A stretch of 64,000 nt of DNA, from assembly GCA_038230735.1 (NCBI GenBank), contig JBBRMR010000003.1, forward strand, positions 62,001 through 126,000, in the 5' to 3' direction. How positions within the stretch are numbered: position 1 is the stretch's first letter; every line of letters starts with the position of its first letter. Both the position numbers and the translations under genes were made by a program. The notes under the pieces were generated by a model. The model made no database searches. It worked only from the letters and a program-made list of their open reading frames with translations, and was not told where the DNA came from. The DNA comes from Arcicella sp038230735 (GTDB lineage: Bacteria; Bacteroidota; Bacteroidia; Cytophagales; Spirosomataceae). Shown here in pieces: positions 46,421 to 55,387 of the stretch.

Positions 46421-46971
46421 ATGAAAAAGTAACTTTATTATTAGGAATGGCGATGGGAGTATTAGCGTTCACTATAAACGCACAGACGGTAATAGTAGGT
46501 TCTGAAGCTATGTACCCCACAAAAAACATTATAGAGAATGCGGTAAAATCTAAGGCTCATACTACCTTGGTAACGGCTGTGAAAGCGGATAGTTTAGTGG
46601 AAACGCTACAATCAAAAGGTTCTTTCATGGTGTTCGCACCTGTAAATGATGCTTTTGAAAACTTGTCAGTGGGTACAGTGGAAACGTTGTTGAAGCCAGA
46701 AAATAAAGCAACTTTAACGAAAGTTTTGACCTATCACGTAGTGGCGGGTAAAATGGATTATAATGACATTACCAAAGCTATCAAAGCGGGTGATGGAAAA
46801 GCAGTCTTGAAAACCGTAAGCGGTGGCATATTGACGGCAATGATGAACGGAATGCACAATATCGTGTTGAAAGACGAAGGTGGAAATATGGCAAACATCA
46901 CCACGTATGATGTGAACCAGTCGAATGGAGTAATTCACGTAATTGATGCAGTTGTTTTGCCAAAGATGTAA
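46421..46971 (+). CDS. Secreted fasciclin (FAS1) domain protein with a 5' frame break
   Basis: A single FAS1 domain: KSKAHTTLVTAVKADSLVETL, GSFMVFAPVNDAFENL, LTYHVVAGKM and GVIHVIDAVVLPKM. The natural N-terminus MKKVTLLLGMAMGVLAFTINAQ needs six A after the ATG at 46421 but only five are present (46424-46428), so the ATG frame stops at once (TAA at 46430). Remaining starts are ATG 46447 and 46453, which give 174 or fewer residues and a signal peptide lacking its basic N-region. It lies upstream of an ECF sigma/RskA pair, the arrangement of mycobacterial sigK-rskA with FAS1 proteins MPT70/MPT83. Confidence 0.8.
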
Positions 46972-46974
46972 AAT

Positions 46975-47015
46975 TAGGTATGGAGGGAGACGGAGAATAT
47001 CCCTCTCCACGCCTA
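46975..47015 (+). repeat. Imperfect hairpin after the FAS1 gene
   Basis: TAGGTATGGAGGGA and TCCCTCTCCACGCCTA form an imperfect stem starting directly after the FAS1 stop codon. It may be a weak terminator or a mRNA-stability element. Confidence 0.45.
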
Positions 47016-47047
47016 ATAGACAGGTGTGGTTTAATAATGGGTAATAC

Positions 47048-47079
47048 ACAAAGGGCTTTCAGCTCTGAAAGTCCTTTGT
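47048..47079 (+). terminator. Intrinsic terminator before the sigma gene
   Basis: Arms 47048-47062 and 47065-47079 (one mismatch) with a two-base loop, followed by a T run. It ends the FAS1 transcript. The rest of the 415-bp gap up to 47386 shows no ORF and no clear TAnnTTTG promoter, so the sigma gene may depend on another sigma factor, perhaps itself. Confidence 0.75.
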
Positions 47080-47386
47080 TTTTTGAATTTTATTTGAAAA
47101 GTTTTCCCATTATCTGAAAATAATAGACTGTGATTAGCTGTGCGTAATTTAAGTAATTGATTGTTAGCTACTTGCACAAAACCAAAACGTTAATTTACTG
47201 AATTTTCTACAGAGTTAAGAAGAGTCCCCCGCTGAGATGTTTTTCTTGAGATTTTTAATTTATTTATTAAAAATTTCAATACTTGATACGCATCTGTCGA
47301 TACTTAAAAATATTCCCATTATCTTTATTAAGCCATTTAATCAAAATGAATTCAACACCGAATTCATTCATTGAGAGAGAACACTC

Positions 47387-47980
47387 ATGTCTAAACGTAA
47401 AACTATTATTGATGAAGGAGACCTTGTGCTGATGCTACAAAGCAAAGACGAAAGGGGTTTCTCCATCTTATACGACAATTATTCATCGGCATTATACGGG
47501 GTTATTCTGAAAATAGTACGTACAGAAGAAATCGCTGCCGATGTAATGCAAGATTCCTTCGTAAAGATTTGGAAAAATATCGAAGGGTATAATCGCACCA
47601 AAGGAACGCTGTTTACTTGGATGCTGAATGTGGCACGGAATTCTGCCATTGACAAAATTCGCTCGCAAGATTTTCAAAATTCACAACGGAATCAAGATTT
47701 GGACTCCACCGTTGAAATCATTGATAGTCAGGCAAATAGTCAGTTTGATATTGACGCAATTGGGTTGAAAAAGGTAGTAGAAAACCTTCGTCCCGAACAC
47801 CGCCAGATGATTGATTTATTGTATTTTAAGGGATATACCCAAGCGGAAGTTGCCGATGAGTTTGGTATTCCTTTGGGAACGGTGAAAACAAGAGTAAAGG
47901 CTGCCATTGTACAATTGAGACAGTATTTTGTGGAAATGATTTTGGTTATTTTGTTTGGAATTTTAGATAAATGGATATGA
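47387..47980 (+). CDS. ECF-type RNA polymerase sigma factor (SigK-like)
   Basis: A 197-residue sigma-70 family factor. Region 2 spans about 20-90 (FSILYDNYSSALYGVILKIV, DVMQDSFVKIWKNI, GTLFTWMLNVARNSAIDKIR) and region 4 about 130-180 (LRPEHRQMIDLLYFKGYTQAEVADEFGIPLGTVKTRVKAA). The C-terminal extension is hydrophobic and overlaps the anti-sigma start by 10 bp, so translation is coupled. With the RskA-like gene it forms a sigma/anti-sigma switch. Confidence 0.93.
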   Translation: MSKRKTIIDEGDLVLMLQSKDERGFSILYDNYSSALYGVILKIVRTEEIAADVMQDSFVKIWKNIEGYNRTKGTLFTWMLNVARNSAIDKIRSQDFQNSQRNQDLDSTVEIIDSQANSQFDIDAIGLKKVVENLRPEHRQMIDLLYFKGYTQAEVADEFGIPLGTVKTRVKAAIVQLRQYFVEMILVILFGILDKWI

Positions 47981-48774
47981 ACATGAAAGAATATATAGAA
48001 TCAGGAATTTTAGAAAGCTACGTCTTGGGCATTACCACCGTCGGGGAGTCGGCAGAGGTAGAGCGTATGGTTTTGGAGCATCCAGCAATTGAAATAGAAC
48101 TGGAAGCCATCAGAAGTACACTTGAAAATTACGCATTACAATACGAAAAACAACCACCCGTTGCCTTAAAAGATAAAATCTTGGCAGCGGTTTTTAAAGA
48201 ACAACAACCATTACAAAACACAAGGAATAATCTTGTTCAATTAAATAATACCAAGCCACAGAAATCTATTTTCAGCATGGCGGCTTCGTGGGCATTATTG
48301 GCGTTGAGCATAGGAGTAAACATTTTTTTCTTTAATAATTGGAGAAATTCAGAAGATAAAATAGTGGCGTTGGAAAGCCAGAATCAACTTTTTGCCCAAG
48401 AGAATAAAACCATTAAAGCAAGTTATCAGGAAGAGGTAGCAATTCTGCAAAATGCTGATTTTAAGGTCATTAAGTTATTGGGACAAAAACCTTCACCTAA
48501 CTCAAAAGCCTTAATATATTTTGATAAAGTTAGGCAAGAAGTGTATCTTTCAGCCTTAGATTTACCCGCCGCACCCAAAGGCAAACAGTATCAATTATGG
48601 GCAATTGTGGACGGCAAACCCGTGGATGCAGGAATGATTGCAGGAACGGCTAATATTTTGAAAATGAAGTCGTTTGCTAAACCTGTTGCCTTTGCTATTT
48701 CGCTGGAAAACACGGGAGGAAGTACCACCCAAGCTGGACCCAAAGGAGAAATTTATGTGATGGGAGCGGTGTAG
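47971..48774 (+). CDS. Anti-sigma factor, RskA family
   Basis: A 267-residue membrane protein. An N-terminal cytoplasmic helical domain that would hold the sigma factor (IESGILESYVLGITTVGESA, about 7-70), one membrane helix (about 100-120, FSMAASWALLALSIGVNIFF), a coiled-coil stretch, then the extracytoplasmic RskA domain (YFDKVRQEVYLSALDLPAAPKGKQYQLWAI, VAFAISLENTGGS). The start could also be ATG 47977, which overlaps the sigma stop by ATGA. Confidence 0.92.
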   Translation: MDMNMKEYIESGILESYVLGITTVGESAEVERMVLEHPAIEIELEAIRSTLENYALQYEKQPPVALKDKILAAVFKEQQPLQNTRNNLVQLNNTKPQKSIFSMAASWALLALSIGVNIFFFNNWRNSEDKIVALESQNQLFAQENKTIKASYQEEVAILQNADFKVIKLLGQKPSPNSKALIYFDKVRQEVYLSALDLPAAPKGKQYQLWAIVDGKPVDAGMIAGTANILKMKSFAKPVAFAISLENTGGSTTQAGPKGEIYVMGAV

Positions 48775-48824
48775 TTAATTAATAGCGATTAGCCGCCTGA
48801 TTAATAGTTTTTGAAGAGTAATTT

Positions 48825-48857
48825 AGGGAAGGCTTTGTTTTGAACTAAGCCTTCCCT
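48825..48857 (+). terminator. Terminator after the anti-sigma gene
   Basis: Arms AGGGAAGGCTT (48825-48835) and its complement (48847-48857) with an 11-nt loop, then a T run. Confidence 0.75.
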
Positions 48858-48911
48858 TTTTGAATACTCAATATAAACTTTTTAGATAAATCTGATGTTT
48901 GATTATAATTA

Positions 48912-48939
48912 TTGACTGACTAATTATTAACTAATTTTG
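48912..48939 (+). promoter_or_regulatory. Promoter of the 96-residue gene
   Basis: TTG (48912-48914), 17-bp gap, TAATTTTG (48932-48939); transcription start would fall about 25 bp before ATG 48972. Confidence 0.6.
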
Positions 48940-48971
48940 GGTATATTTACCACAAAATTAAGAATTTGAAT

Positions 48972-49262
48972 ATGAACAAATATCAAGTAACTGTGTTTTT
49001 TAGTGTGGATGAAGTCTTTATGAGTCTCGTGCCAAAACACCGTTCAATTATAAACGAGTTGATTTTGAAATGCGTAATTGATTCTTACGCCATCTCTGCG
49101 GAATCGGGCAGAGGGTGGATTACGATGAATGGTAAAAGCAAAAATGATATTCATAAAATATTGGAACGCTCACCATTGTACCCATATTTTGAATTAGAAA
49201 TTGACCAATTAATGGTCTATGATTCACAAATGTATCGCTTTCCGAAAATGGTGTTGAATTAG
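48972..49262 (+). CDS. Small hypothetical protein
   Basis: A 96-residue protein beginning MNKYQVTVFFSVDEVFMSLV, with alternating strands and helices (ESGRGWITMNGKSKNDIHKILERSPLYPYFELEIDQL) that fit a ferredoxin-like alpha/beta fold of the muconolactone-isomerase/YciI style. Own promoter and terminator, so probably a single-gene unit. Function unknown. A TTG two codons earlier is a less likely start. Confidence 0.75.
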   Translation: MNKYQVTVFFSVDEVFMSLVPKHRSIINELILKCVIDSYAISAESGRGWITMNGKSKNDIHKILERSPLYPYFELEIDQLMVYDSQMYRFPKMVLN

Positions 49263-49272
49263 GCAAATAGGC

Positions 49273-49324
49273 AATAAAAAAGCGAATCTTTAGAATTTGA
49301 GTTCCAAAGATTCGCTTTTTTATT
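49273..49324. terminator. Bidirectional terminator
   Basis: Perfect 19-bp arms (49273-49291, 49306-49324) with A and T runs on the ends, between two convergent genes. Outside the arms AGGCAAATAGGCAAT and ATTGCCTATTGCCTAT extend the inverted symmetry. Confidence 0.85.
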
Positions 49325-49350
49325 AAATAGTTTTACTCATTGCCTATTGC

Positions 49351-50019
49351 CTATCTACTCCCAAAAATAGCCGAACCCACTCGCACCAACGTTGAACCTT
49401 CTTCGGTAGCAAGCAAATAATCGCCTGACATCCCCATGGAAATTTCTTTTAGTTGAATATTGTCCGTTGCTGGATATCTTGATTTTAAGGTCTCAAAAAA
49501 TGACTTTAAGCCCCTAAATTCTAATCTAATTTGCTCTTGATTATCGGTATTCGTTGCCATACCCATTACACCCACAATTCTTACGTTTTTCATGGTTTTG
49601 AGTTCTGGTGAATCTAATATTTCAAGGGCCTCTTCTTGGGATAATCCAAATTTTGTTTCTTCCTGAGCGATATAGATTTGCAAAAGACAATCAATTACTC
49701 TTTCATATTTAAGTGCTTGTTTATCAACCTCTTGCAAGAGTTTTAAAGAATCAATTGAATGAATCATGGCTACGAAATGAGCCATATATTTTACTTTATT
49801 AGACTGTAAATGTCCAATCAAGTGCCATTCAATATCTTTGGGTAAAACGTCCCATTTCTGTACCATTTCCTGTACCTTATTTTCACCAAAAATCTTACAA
49901 TCGGCATCATAAGCGGCTTGTAAGTCTTCAATTGGCTTAGTTTTAGTAACGGCAATCAAACGAGCCGATGTTCCTGCTAATGAGGAATTGATATTTTGTA
50001 TATTTTGTGCTATATTCAT
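49351..50019 (-). CDS. yggS: YggS-family pyridoxal phosphate homeostasis protein
   Basis: A 222-residue PLP-binding protein with the fold of alanine racemase N-domain. Lys26 in AVTKTKP binds PLP; also FGENKVQE, WHLIGHLQSNKVK, IHSIDSLKL and the C-terminal SMGMSGDYLLATEEGSTLVRVGSAIFG are family signatures. It keeps free PLP and amino-acid pools balanced and has no known catalytic reaction. Confidence 0.95.
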   Translation of the reverse strand: MNIAQNIQNINSSLAGTSARLIAVTKTKPIEDLQAAYDADCKIFGENKVQEMVQKWDVLPKDIEWHLIGHLQSNKVKYMAHFVAMIHSIDSLKLLQEVDKQALKYERVIDCLLQIYIAQEETKFGLSQEEALEILDSPELKTMKNVRIVGVMGMATNTDNQEQIRLEFRGLKSFFETLKSRYPATDNIQLKEISMGMSGDYLLATEEGSTLVRVGSAIFGSR

Positions 50020-50368
50020 ATTTCAATGTTTTTACCACATAAGAATGATAGAAAAGATAGGATTTAGGGAAATGTTTTCAAACTCTATTTTCTAATATTA
50101 CTATCCTGCCTATATGGTCATATAATTTCCCATAAAATTAACCTCAATTTTTAAGAATTGTTGTAAATAAAAAACTTAATAAAACGTTCTATTTAGTGGA
50201 ATAAACAAAGTTGGCAATGATAATCGGTAATGATTTATCAATAATTCCCCTAAATTTGTATTCCAATTTTGTATTACCAAAATATTTTGCTTTTTACTGT
50301 GAACAATTTATCCCCAATCGTTCCCTGTGAATCGAAAACAACCCATAACTATCACACTAATCCAAAAA
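50020..50368. other. 349-bp divergent intergenic region
   Basis: Spacer between yggS (minus) and the coiled-coil gene (plus). A plus-strand TAAATTTG (50251-50258) could be a -7 box, without a convincing -33 element. No ORF, repeat or hairpin of note was seen. Confidence 0.5.
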
Positions 50369-51355
50369 ATGGAGTATAATCCAAATAGACAAAGCGAGAA
50401 CAAACTCAAAATTGCCATTGCCGTACTAACCATCTTGGCCACCGCCTTAGGCTTTTTGTATTTCCGTGAACGTCAGCAAAATTATAAAGTAGAGGAAATA
50501 AGCACATCCCAAGCCAAAGAATTACTGCAAACCAACACGCAATTAGACTCCATTGAGACCCAATTGAACAATAAAATTGTGGAAATCAAGAGATTGGGGG
50601 GTAGTATTGATGAACTGGTGAAAGCCAAAACACAACTGCAAGCTGATAGAATTGCCTTGCAGAAAATGGACGGTTTTTCAACCCAAAAGTACCAATCTAA
50701 AATCAAAGATTATGTTACTTTATTAGGACAGAAAGATGCTCAGCTATATACTTTACGAAAGGAAAATGGAATTTTGACGGCTAAAAACGATTCATTAAGC
50801 AAAGAAACTCAGAATCTTTTAGAAGGAATTTCTTTCGCCCAAAAAGCCCTTAGCGACTCGGCAAATACGTTTACGATTAAGCAAAAAGAACTTGCCGACC
50901 GTGCCAAGGAAGCCGAAGCTCGCAATCGTGAATTAAGCGATAAAGTATCGCAAGCAGCGGCATTGCGGGCAGAAAGCATTAATAGTTATGCCATTTCGAC
51001 CAAAGGGAAAGAAAGTGACGGGGGTATTTATCGGTCAAAAAAGGTAGATAAAGTGCGTATAACGTTCTATTTGCAGGAAAACGGCGTAACGACTCGGGAA
51101 GCCAAAACGATTTATCTAAGAATTCTCGACCCAAGCGGAGCAACGGTTGCAGACATGGCAACGGGTTCGGGAACGTTCAATTATAAAGGCAAAGAAACCA
51201 CCTACACCGCCAAGCAAAAGGTTCTTTACGATAATTCACATCAATCAGTCGAGTTTGTGTATAGTCGTGGGCAGGCATACAAAGAAGGAAAGCATATCAT
51301 TGAATTATATGCCGAGGGCTACCGAATTGGGATAGCAGTTTTTGAGGTGAAATGA
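50369..51355 (+). CDS. Membrane-anchored coiled-coil protein
   Basis: A 328-residue protein with a short basic N-terminus, one membrane helix (about 17-34, IAIAVLTILATALGFLYF), a long coiled coil (about 40-200, Gln/Lys/Glu-rich heptads) and a C-terminal globular beta domain (VDKVRITFYLQENGVTTREA...HIIELYAEGYRIGIAVFEVK). Topology suggests an inner-membrane anchor with a periplasmic coiled coil. The frame opens at GTG 50327 but ATG 50369 is preferred. Resembles uncharacterised Cytophagales proteins; function unknown. Confidence 0.8.
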   Translation: MEYNPNRQSENKLKIAIAVLTILATALGFLYFRERQQNYKVEEISTSQAKELLQTNTQLDSIETQLNNKIVEIKRLGGSIDELVKAKTQLQADRIALQKMDGFSTQKYQSKIKDYVTLLGQKDAQLYTLRKENGILTAKNDSLSKETQNLLEGISFAQKALSDSANTFTIKQKELADRAKEAEARNRELSDKVSQAAALRAESINSYAISTKGKESDGGIYRSKKVDKVRITFYLQENGVTTREAKTIYLRILDPSGATVADMATGSGTFNYKGKETTYTAKQKVLYDNSHQSVEFVYSRGQAYKEGKHIIELYAEGYRIGIAVFEVK

Positions 51356-51356
51356 T

Positions 51357-52334
51357 TTAATCAAACGCCAAAAATTTTGGTTGCTTTTCCAATTCTGTAG
51401 GGGGCGTTTCATTAATTGTTTTACCATTCAAAACCACTTCATAATATTTCAAATAGGCTTCGGCAGTATGGCGAATCGTGAAATTATCGGCTATATATTC
51501 TGAGCATTTTTTGTTATCAAACCGATCAATGTCAGCTATTTGAGTAATTAATTCCGATTTTTTATTGGATAAAAATCCCACTTCGGGCGTAATCAGTTCG
51601 GGCAGTGAACCGTAGGGCGTTCCGAAAACTGGGCAACCCATATAAAGGCTTTCTATCAAGGCAATTCCGAAGGGTTCGTGCCACAAAACGGGGAACAATA
51701 AACACTTGGAATTATTCAGCAAATGATTCTTTTCTTCGCCGCCAACCATGCCGTAAAACTGAATACTTGGATAAGGCGTAAATCGAAATCCCATCTTGAT
51801 ATTAAATCTTGTTCCTCCCAAAACGACTAATTTATTATTCGTTTTTCGAGCCAATTCTATTGCTCCTTTCACATTTTTGAGTCGCCAAGAAGCCTTTGCT
51901 AAGAAGTGAAGATGCGTTCTTTTTTGAGTAAAAGTGGGCTTTCCATAATCAGAAATATCTAAGCCATTGTGTACGTAAGCCTCTGAATTGTAACGATTTG
52001 CATGATTCTTTGACACGAACACAGTATTCAAGTCCAGTTCCACACCATAATCTTCATTGCCCTGAATCATGACGATATAGGGTTTCGTAACGGGCTGATG
52101 AGGCTTATGGTCGAGGTGAGTAATATCTATATCTTCGGGGATTTGGTCATTAATGGAAATATCGGGATTATAGACAATTATTCGGGCAAAATTACTGGTA
52201 GAACCTGCCCGACAAAGAAACGTAACTTGATGTCCCCAAAGAGCATATTGTTTACCTAACCAATAGACAATGCGTTCGGTACCACCATATTTACTGACGG
52301 GGAGGATGGAATTATGGAAAATTAGGATATTCAT
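51357..52334 (-). CDS. Glycosyltransferase family 4
   Basis: A 325-residue GT-B enzyme. The N-terminal domain starts ILIFHNSILPVSKYGGTERIVYWLGK, the acceptor-side Gly-rich turn; the C-terminal donor domain has FPVLWHEPFGIALIESLYMGCPVFGT, the EX7E motif that holds the nucleotide sugar. ATG 52334 lies directly beyond the sbcC stop codon, so it is the last gene of the sbcDC operon by position. Function in polysaccharide or glycolipid synthesis; substrate unknown. Confidence 0.9.
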   Translation of the reverse strand: MNILIFHNSILPVSKYGGTERIVYWLGKQYALWGHQVTFLCRAGSTSNFARIIVYNPDISINDQIPEDIDITHLDHKPHQPVTKPYIVMIQGNEDYGVELDLNTVFVSKNHANRYNSEAYVHNGLDISDYGKPTFTQKRTHLHFLAKASWRLKNVKGAIELARKTNNKLVVLGGTRFNIKMGFRFTPYPSIQFYGMVGGEEKNHLLNNSKCLLFPVLWHEPFGIALIESLYMGCPVFGTPYGSLPELITPEVGFLSNKKSELITQIADIDRFDNKKCSEYIADNFTIRHTAEAYLKYYEVVLNGKTINETPPTELEKQPKFLAFD

Positions 52335-52336
52335 GG

Positions 52337-55300
52337 TCAATAAATTTCAATTTTACTAAATCCTCGGCTATCTTTTTGCATTCTGATTTGGGTAGTAATA
52401 CGCTCTTTGATGGACTCAACGTGCGAGATAATTCCGATATTTTTCTGTCCTTCTTGTTGCAATTTTTCGAGCGTACACAAGGCTGTTTCCAAGGTTTCGG
52501 GGTCGAGTGTTCCGAAGCCTTCATCAATAAAAAGGCTTTCTAATCTTACATTTCGAGAAGCTAAATCTGACAATGCCAACGCCAGCGAAAGACTAATCAA
52601 AAAAGTCTCACCGCCCGAAAGGGTTTTCACTGACCGTCTTTCATTGCCCATATATTGGTCAATCACCATCAATTCATCATCTTCTTTTTCGTTCGGTTTA
52701 TCTAAAAGATAGCGGTCTGAAAGGTCTTTTAATCGTTTGTTAGACAAAGCAATTAGTCTTGAAAGGGTCAATCCTTGGGCAAATGTACTAAATTTCTTAC
52801 CCTCGGAGTCACCGATATATTGGTCTAAAAGTTCCCATTTCAAATTAGATTTTTCTAAGATTACTATTTCTTCGTTGAGCGATTTTATATCATTTTTATA
52901 AGATTTCTGAAACCCTAATTGTATGTTGATTTCACTCAGTTCTTTTTCTGAATGCTGTTTTTGAGCTTGTAAAGCTAAAATACCTTCATTGAGTTCATCT
53001 ACTGATATTTCTGAAATATCTTCTTTTGCTTTTGAGGCTTTTTGTTTTTTGCCTTCTTCTAATAATTTTGAAAGGGTATTTATTTGCGTTGTGATACGTT
53101 CTCGTTCATCCCTGATAGTCTTCACTTGGTCGGGACTGAGTAGGTATTTTTCTAAATCGGCAAAGTCCATAAACCCACCTGATTGTATTTGTCCTAACAA
53201 TCTTTCTTTTGTGGGTAAAAGTATATCAGATTTCGTTTTAATTTCTTCATTTAATTTCCCAATAGCTAAATTTCCTGATATAATCTTGGTATTCAATTCA
53301 GATAAAACTCCTTGCAATTTATCGCAATCCGTATTAATGTTATTGCCTGAATATAAGGACTTTATATTATTTTTTAATTGATTATTTTTAGTTTGAGCTT
53401 TGATAAATTCCTCAATAAGTTTGTATAAAATTCTAAAATTTTTAACTTCATACATTGATTTTTCGTACAAACCTACTGCATTAATTTGAGCATTTTTCAG
53501 CGTAATTTGTTCATCTACCCATGTGGAATTTCCTACTTTTTCAAGCCCTAAATCAAGTTTTATAGCATTGATTTTTGATACTATTTCATCTCTTTTTTCG
53601 GTAAAACTAATGATTCTTTTTGCTTCTTTTTCGGCACTTTGTCTTGCCGTTCCAATGCTCGAAACTATTGAATTTAACTGTTTTGTTTGCTCTTTTTGTT
53701 TCGATTTTTCGGCAATAATTTGCTGGTCAATTTCTACATAATTATTGGCATAATGACTCAAAAATGGATGTTCCAAAGAACCACACAAGGGGCAAGGTTC
53801 ACCTTTTTTCAAGAGATTATTCCTTTCTTTATCAAAATTAAAGGACTGCCCTAATCTACTTTTTTCAAGTTCTAATTTTTCAATTAAAATCTCTATTTCT
53901 TTCAACTCTTTTTGAATTTTTTCAAGAATTGGCGTATTGTCATTTGTAAATTTATTTTGCTTCTCCTCTTCCTCTTTCGCATCCTTCAATTCTTTCTGAA
54001 CATCGCCATATTCTTTGATAAATATTTTTAATTGATTGTAATAATTACGTTCTTTTTCAAATACCTCTTTTCGAGAATCCAATGATTTATCGTCCTCAAT
54101 ACCAATGAGTTGCAGCCAATTTTCTTGTTGACTTTTTAGATTTTGGGCTTTTTTAGTAATCAAATTCAGCGTTTCTTCTGACAGGTCATGTAGCTTTATA
54201 TCGTTGAGTTCTTTGGAGGATTTTATGATTTCATCAATCTGGCTTTTGGTTGGTAATAATAAATTTTCTTGTTCCCGTTGAAGATTGGACAAATCCGAAA
54301 CTTTTGCCCTAAAATCTTGAAGGATTTGCAGGGCATTTTCAGTATTGATGGCTGTTTTGGTAAGTACCTCAATTGATTTAGAATTTTGGGTTAATTCTCT
54401 GCCATTTTCTAATAAATTTTGTTTTTCTGACCCTAAACGTTTTTCTAAATCCGCTAAAATTTTCTCTTCATTTTTATACTTCAAAATCTCATCCTTGAAC
54501 GGTTCAGCGGCTTCATGATTTTGCAGGATATTTGCTTTATTTTCTTCAAATTGTTGCCACTCTGCTTGTATTTTGCCCTTTTCAGTTTCTTTTTGGTCAA
54601 TAATTCCTTGAAGGTTTATTAATTCATTTTTCAAAGAAATTTTACCTCTATAAAGTTCTAATTTCGCTTCGGTTTGTTTAATAATTTCGCTTTTTTCAGT
54701 TACTTCGCCAGTCCATTTTTGCTCAATTTCTTCGGAAACTAATTTTTCAGAAATACGGTTTTTTTGTAATCTTTTATCCGTCAAAACAGCACCTTTTTCT
54801 TTGAAAATCTGAAAGGCTCTTTGTCCTAATTTACGGTAAATTTGCATTCCCGTGATGTCTTCCAAAAGTTTCCCCCGTTCATCTTTTCCCGATTTCAAAA
54901 ACTTTGAAAATTCGCCTTGTGAAAGCAAGATAGACTTCACAAATTGGTCATAACTCAATCCAATAATTTGCTGGTTTTTTTCGGGTACTTCGGTCTTTTT
55001 ATGGGTGATGGGCAAGTCGGTATTTTTATCAATAACCTCCATGCCGTAGTCGTTGAGATTATTGTTTTTGTTAATACTTATCCACCATTTTGAAGTATAA
55101 GTGCCTGACTTTGAGGTATATTCAACTTCAACTGAACATTCTCGCTCGCCCCTTGTGAGAATAGACCCGCCCGCCCCCACAAGGTCTTTGGAAACCTTTT
55201 TATCGAACCTTGGAATGCGGTTGAACAATGCCAAAGTGATAGCATCCAAAAGAGTAGATTTCCCTGCTCCCGTTGGTCCAACAATAGCAAAAAGCCCAGC

Positions 55301-55387
55301 ATTTGAAAGCGGGTTTAGTCCAAAATCAATGAGGTGTTCGCCCTTGAAAGAGTTAATATTTTTGAGATATATTTTATTGATTTTCAT
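52337..55387 (-). CDS. sbcC: SbcC exonuclease subunit, SMC-like ATPase
   Basis: A 1016-residue Rad50-type protein. Walker A GPTGAGKST (37-45), long coiled coils on both sides, zinc hook CPLC at Cys532-Cys535 near the middle, signature LSGGETFLISLSLALALSDLA and Walker B LESLFIDEGFGTLD near the end. With SbcD it cleaves hairpins and palindromes and trims double-strand ends. This is notable because this region is very rich in palindromes. It begins directly after sbcD (stop 55388). Confidence 0.96.
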   Translation of the reverse strand: MKINKIYLKNINSFKGEHLIDFGLNPLSNAGLFAIVGPTGAGKSTLLDAITLALFNRIPRFDKKVSKDLVGAGGSILTRGERECSVEVEYTSKSGTYTSKWWISINKNNNLNDYGMEVIDKNTDLPITHKKTEVPEKNQQIIGLSYDQFVKSILLSQGEFSKFLKSGKDERGKLLEDITGMQIYRKLGQRAFQIFKEKGAVLTDKRLQKNRISEKLVSEEIEQKWTGEVTEKSEIIKQTEAKLELYRGKISLKNELINLQGIIDQKETEKGKIQAEWQQFEENKANILQNHEAAEPFKDEILKYKNEEKILADLEKRLGSEKQNLLENGRELTQNSKSIEVLTKTAINTENALQILQDFRAKVSDLSNLQREQENLLLPTKSQIDEIIKSSKELNDIKLHDLSEETLNLITKKAQNLKSQQENWLQLIGIEDDKSLDSRKEVFEKERNYYNQLKIFIKEYGDVQKELKDAKEEEEKQNKFTNDNTPILEKIQKELKEIEILIEKLELEKSRLGQSFNFDKERNNLLKKGEPCPLCGSLEHPFLSHYANNYVEIDQQIIAEKSKQKEQTKQLNSIVSSIGTARQSAEKEAKRIISFTEKRDEIVSKINAIKLDLGLEKVGNSTWVDEQITLKNAQINAVGLYEKSMYEVKNFRILYKLIEEFIKAQTKNNQLKNNIKSLYSGNNINTDCDKLQGVLSELNTKIISGNLAIGKLNEEIKTKSDILLPTKERLLGQIQSGGFMDFADLEKYLLSPDQVKTIRDERERITTQINTLSKLLEEGKKQKASKAKEDISEISVDELNEGILALQAQKQHSEKELSEINIQLGFQKSYKNDIKSLNEEIVILEKSNLKWELLDQYIGDSEGKKFSTFAQGLTLSRLIALSNKRLKDLSDRYLLDKPNEKEDDELMVIDQYMGNERRSVKTLSGGETFLISLSLALALSDLASRNVRLESLFIDEGFGTLDPETLETALCTLEKLQQEGQKNIGIISHVESIKERITTQIRMQKDSRGFSKIEIY

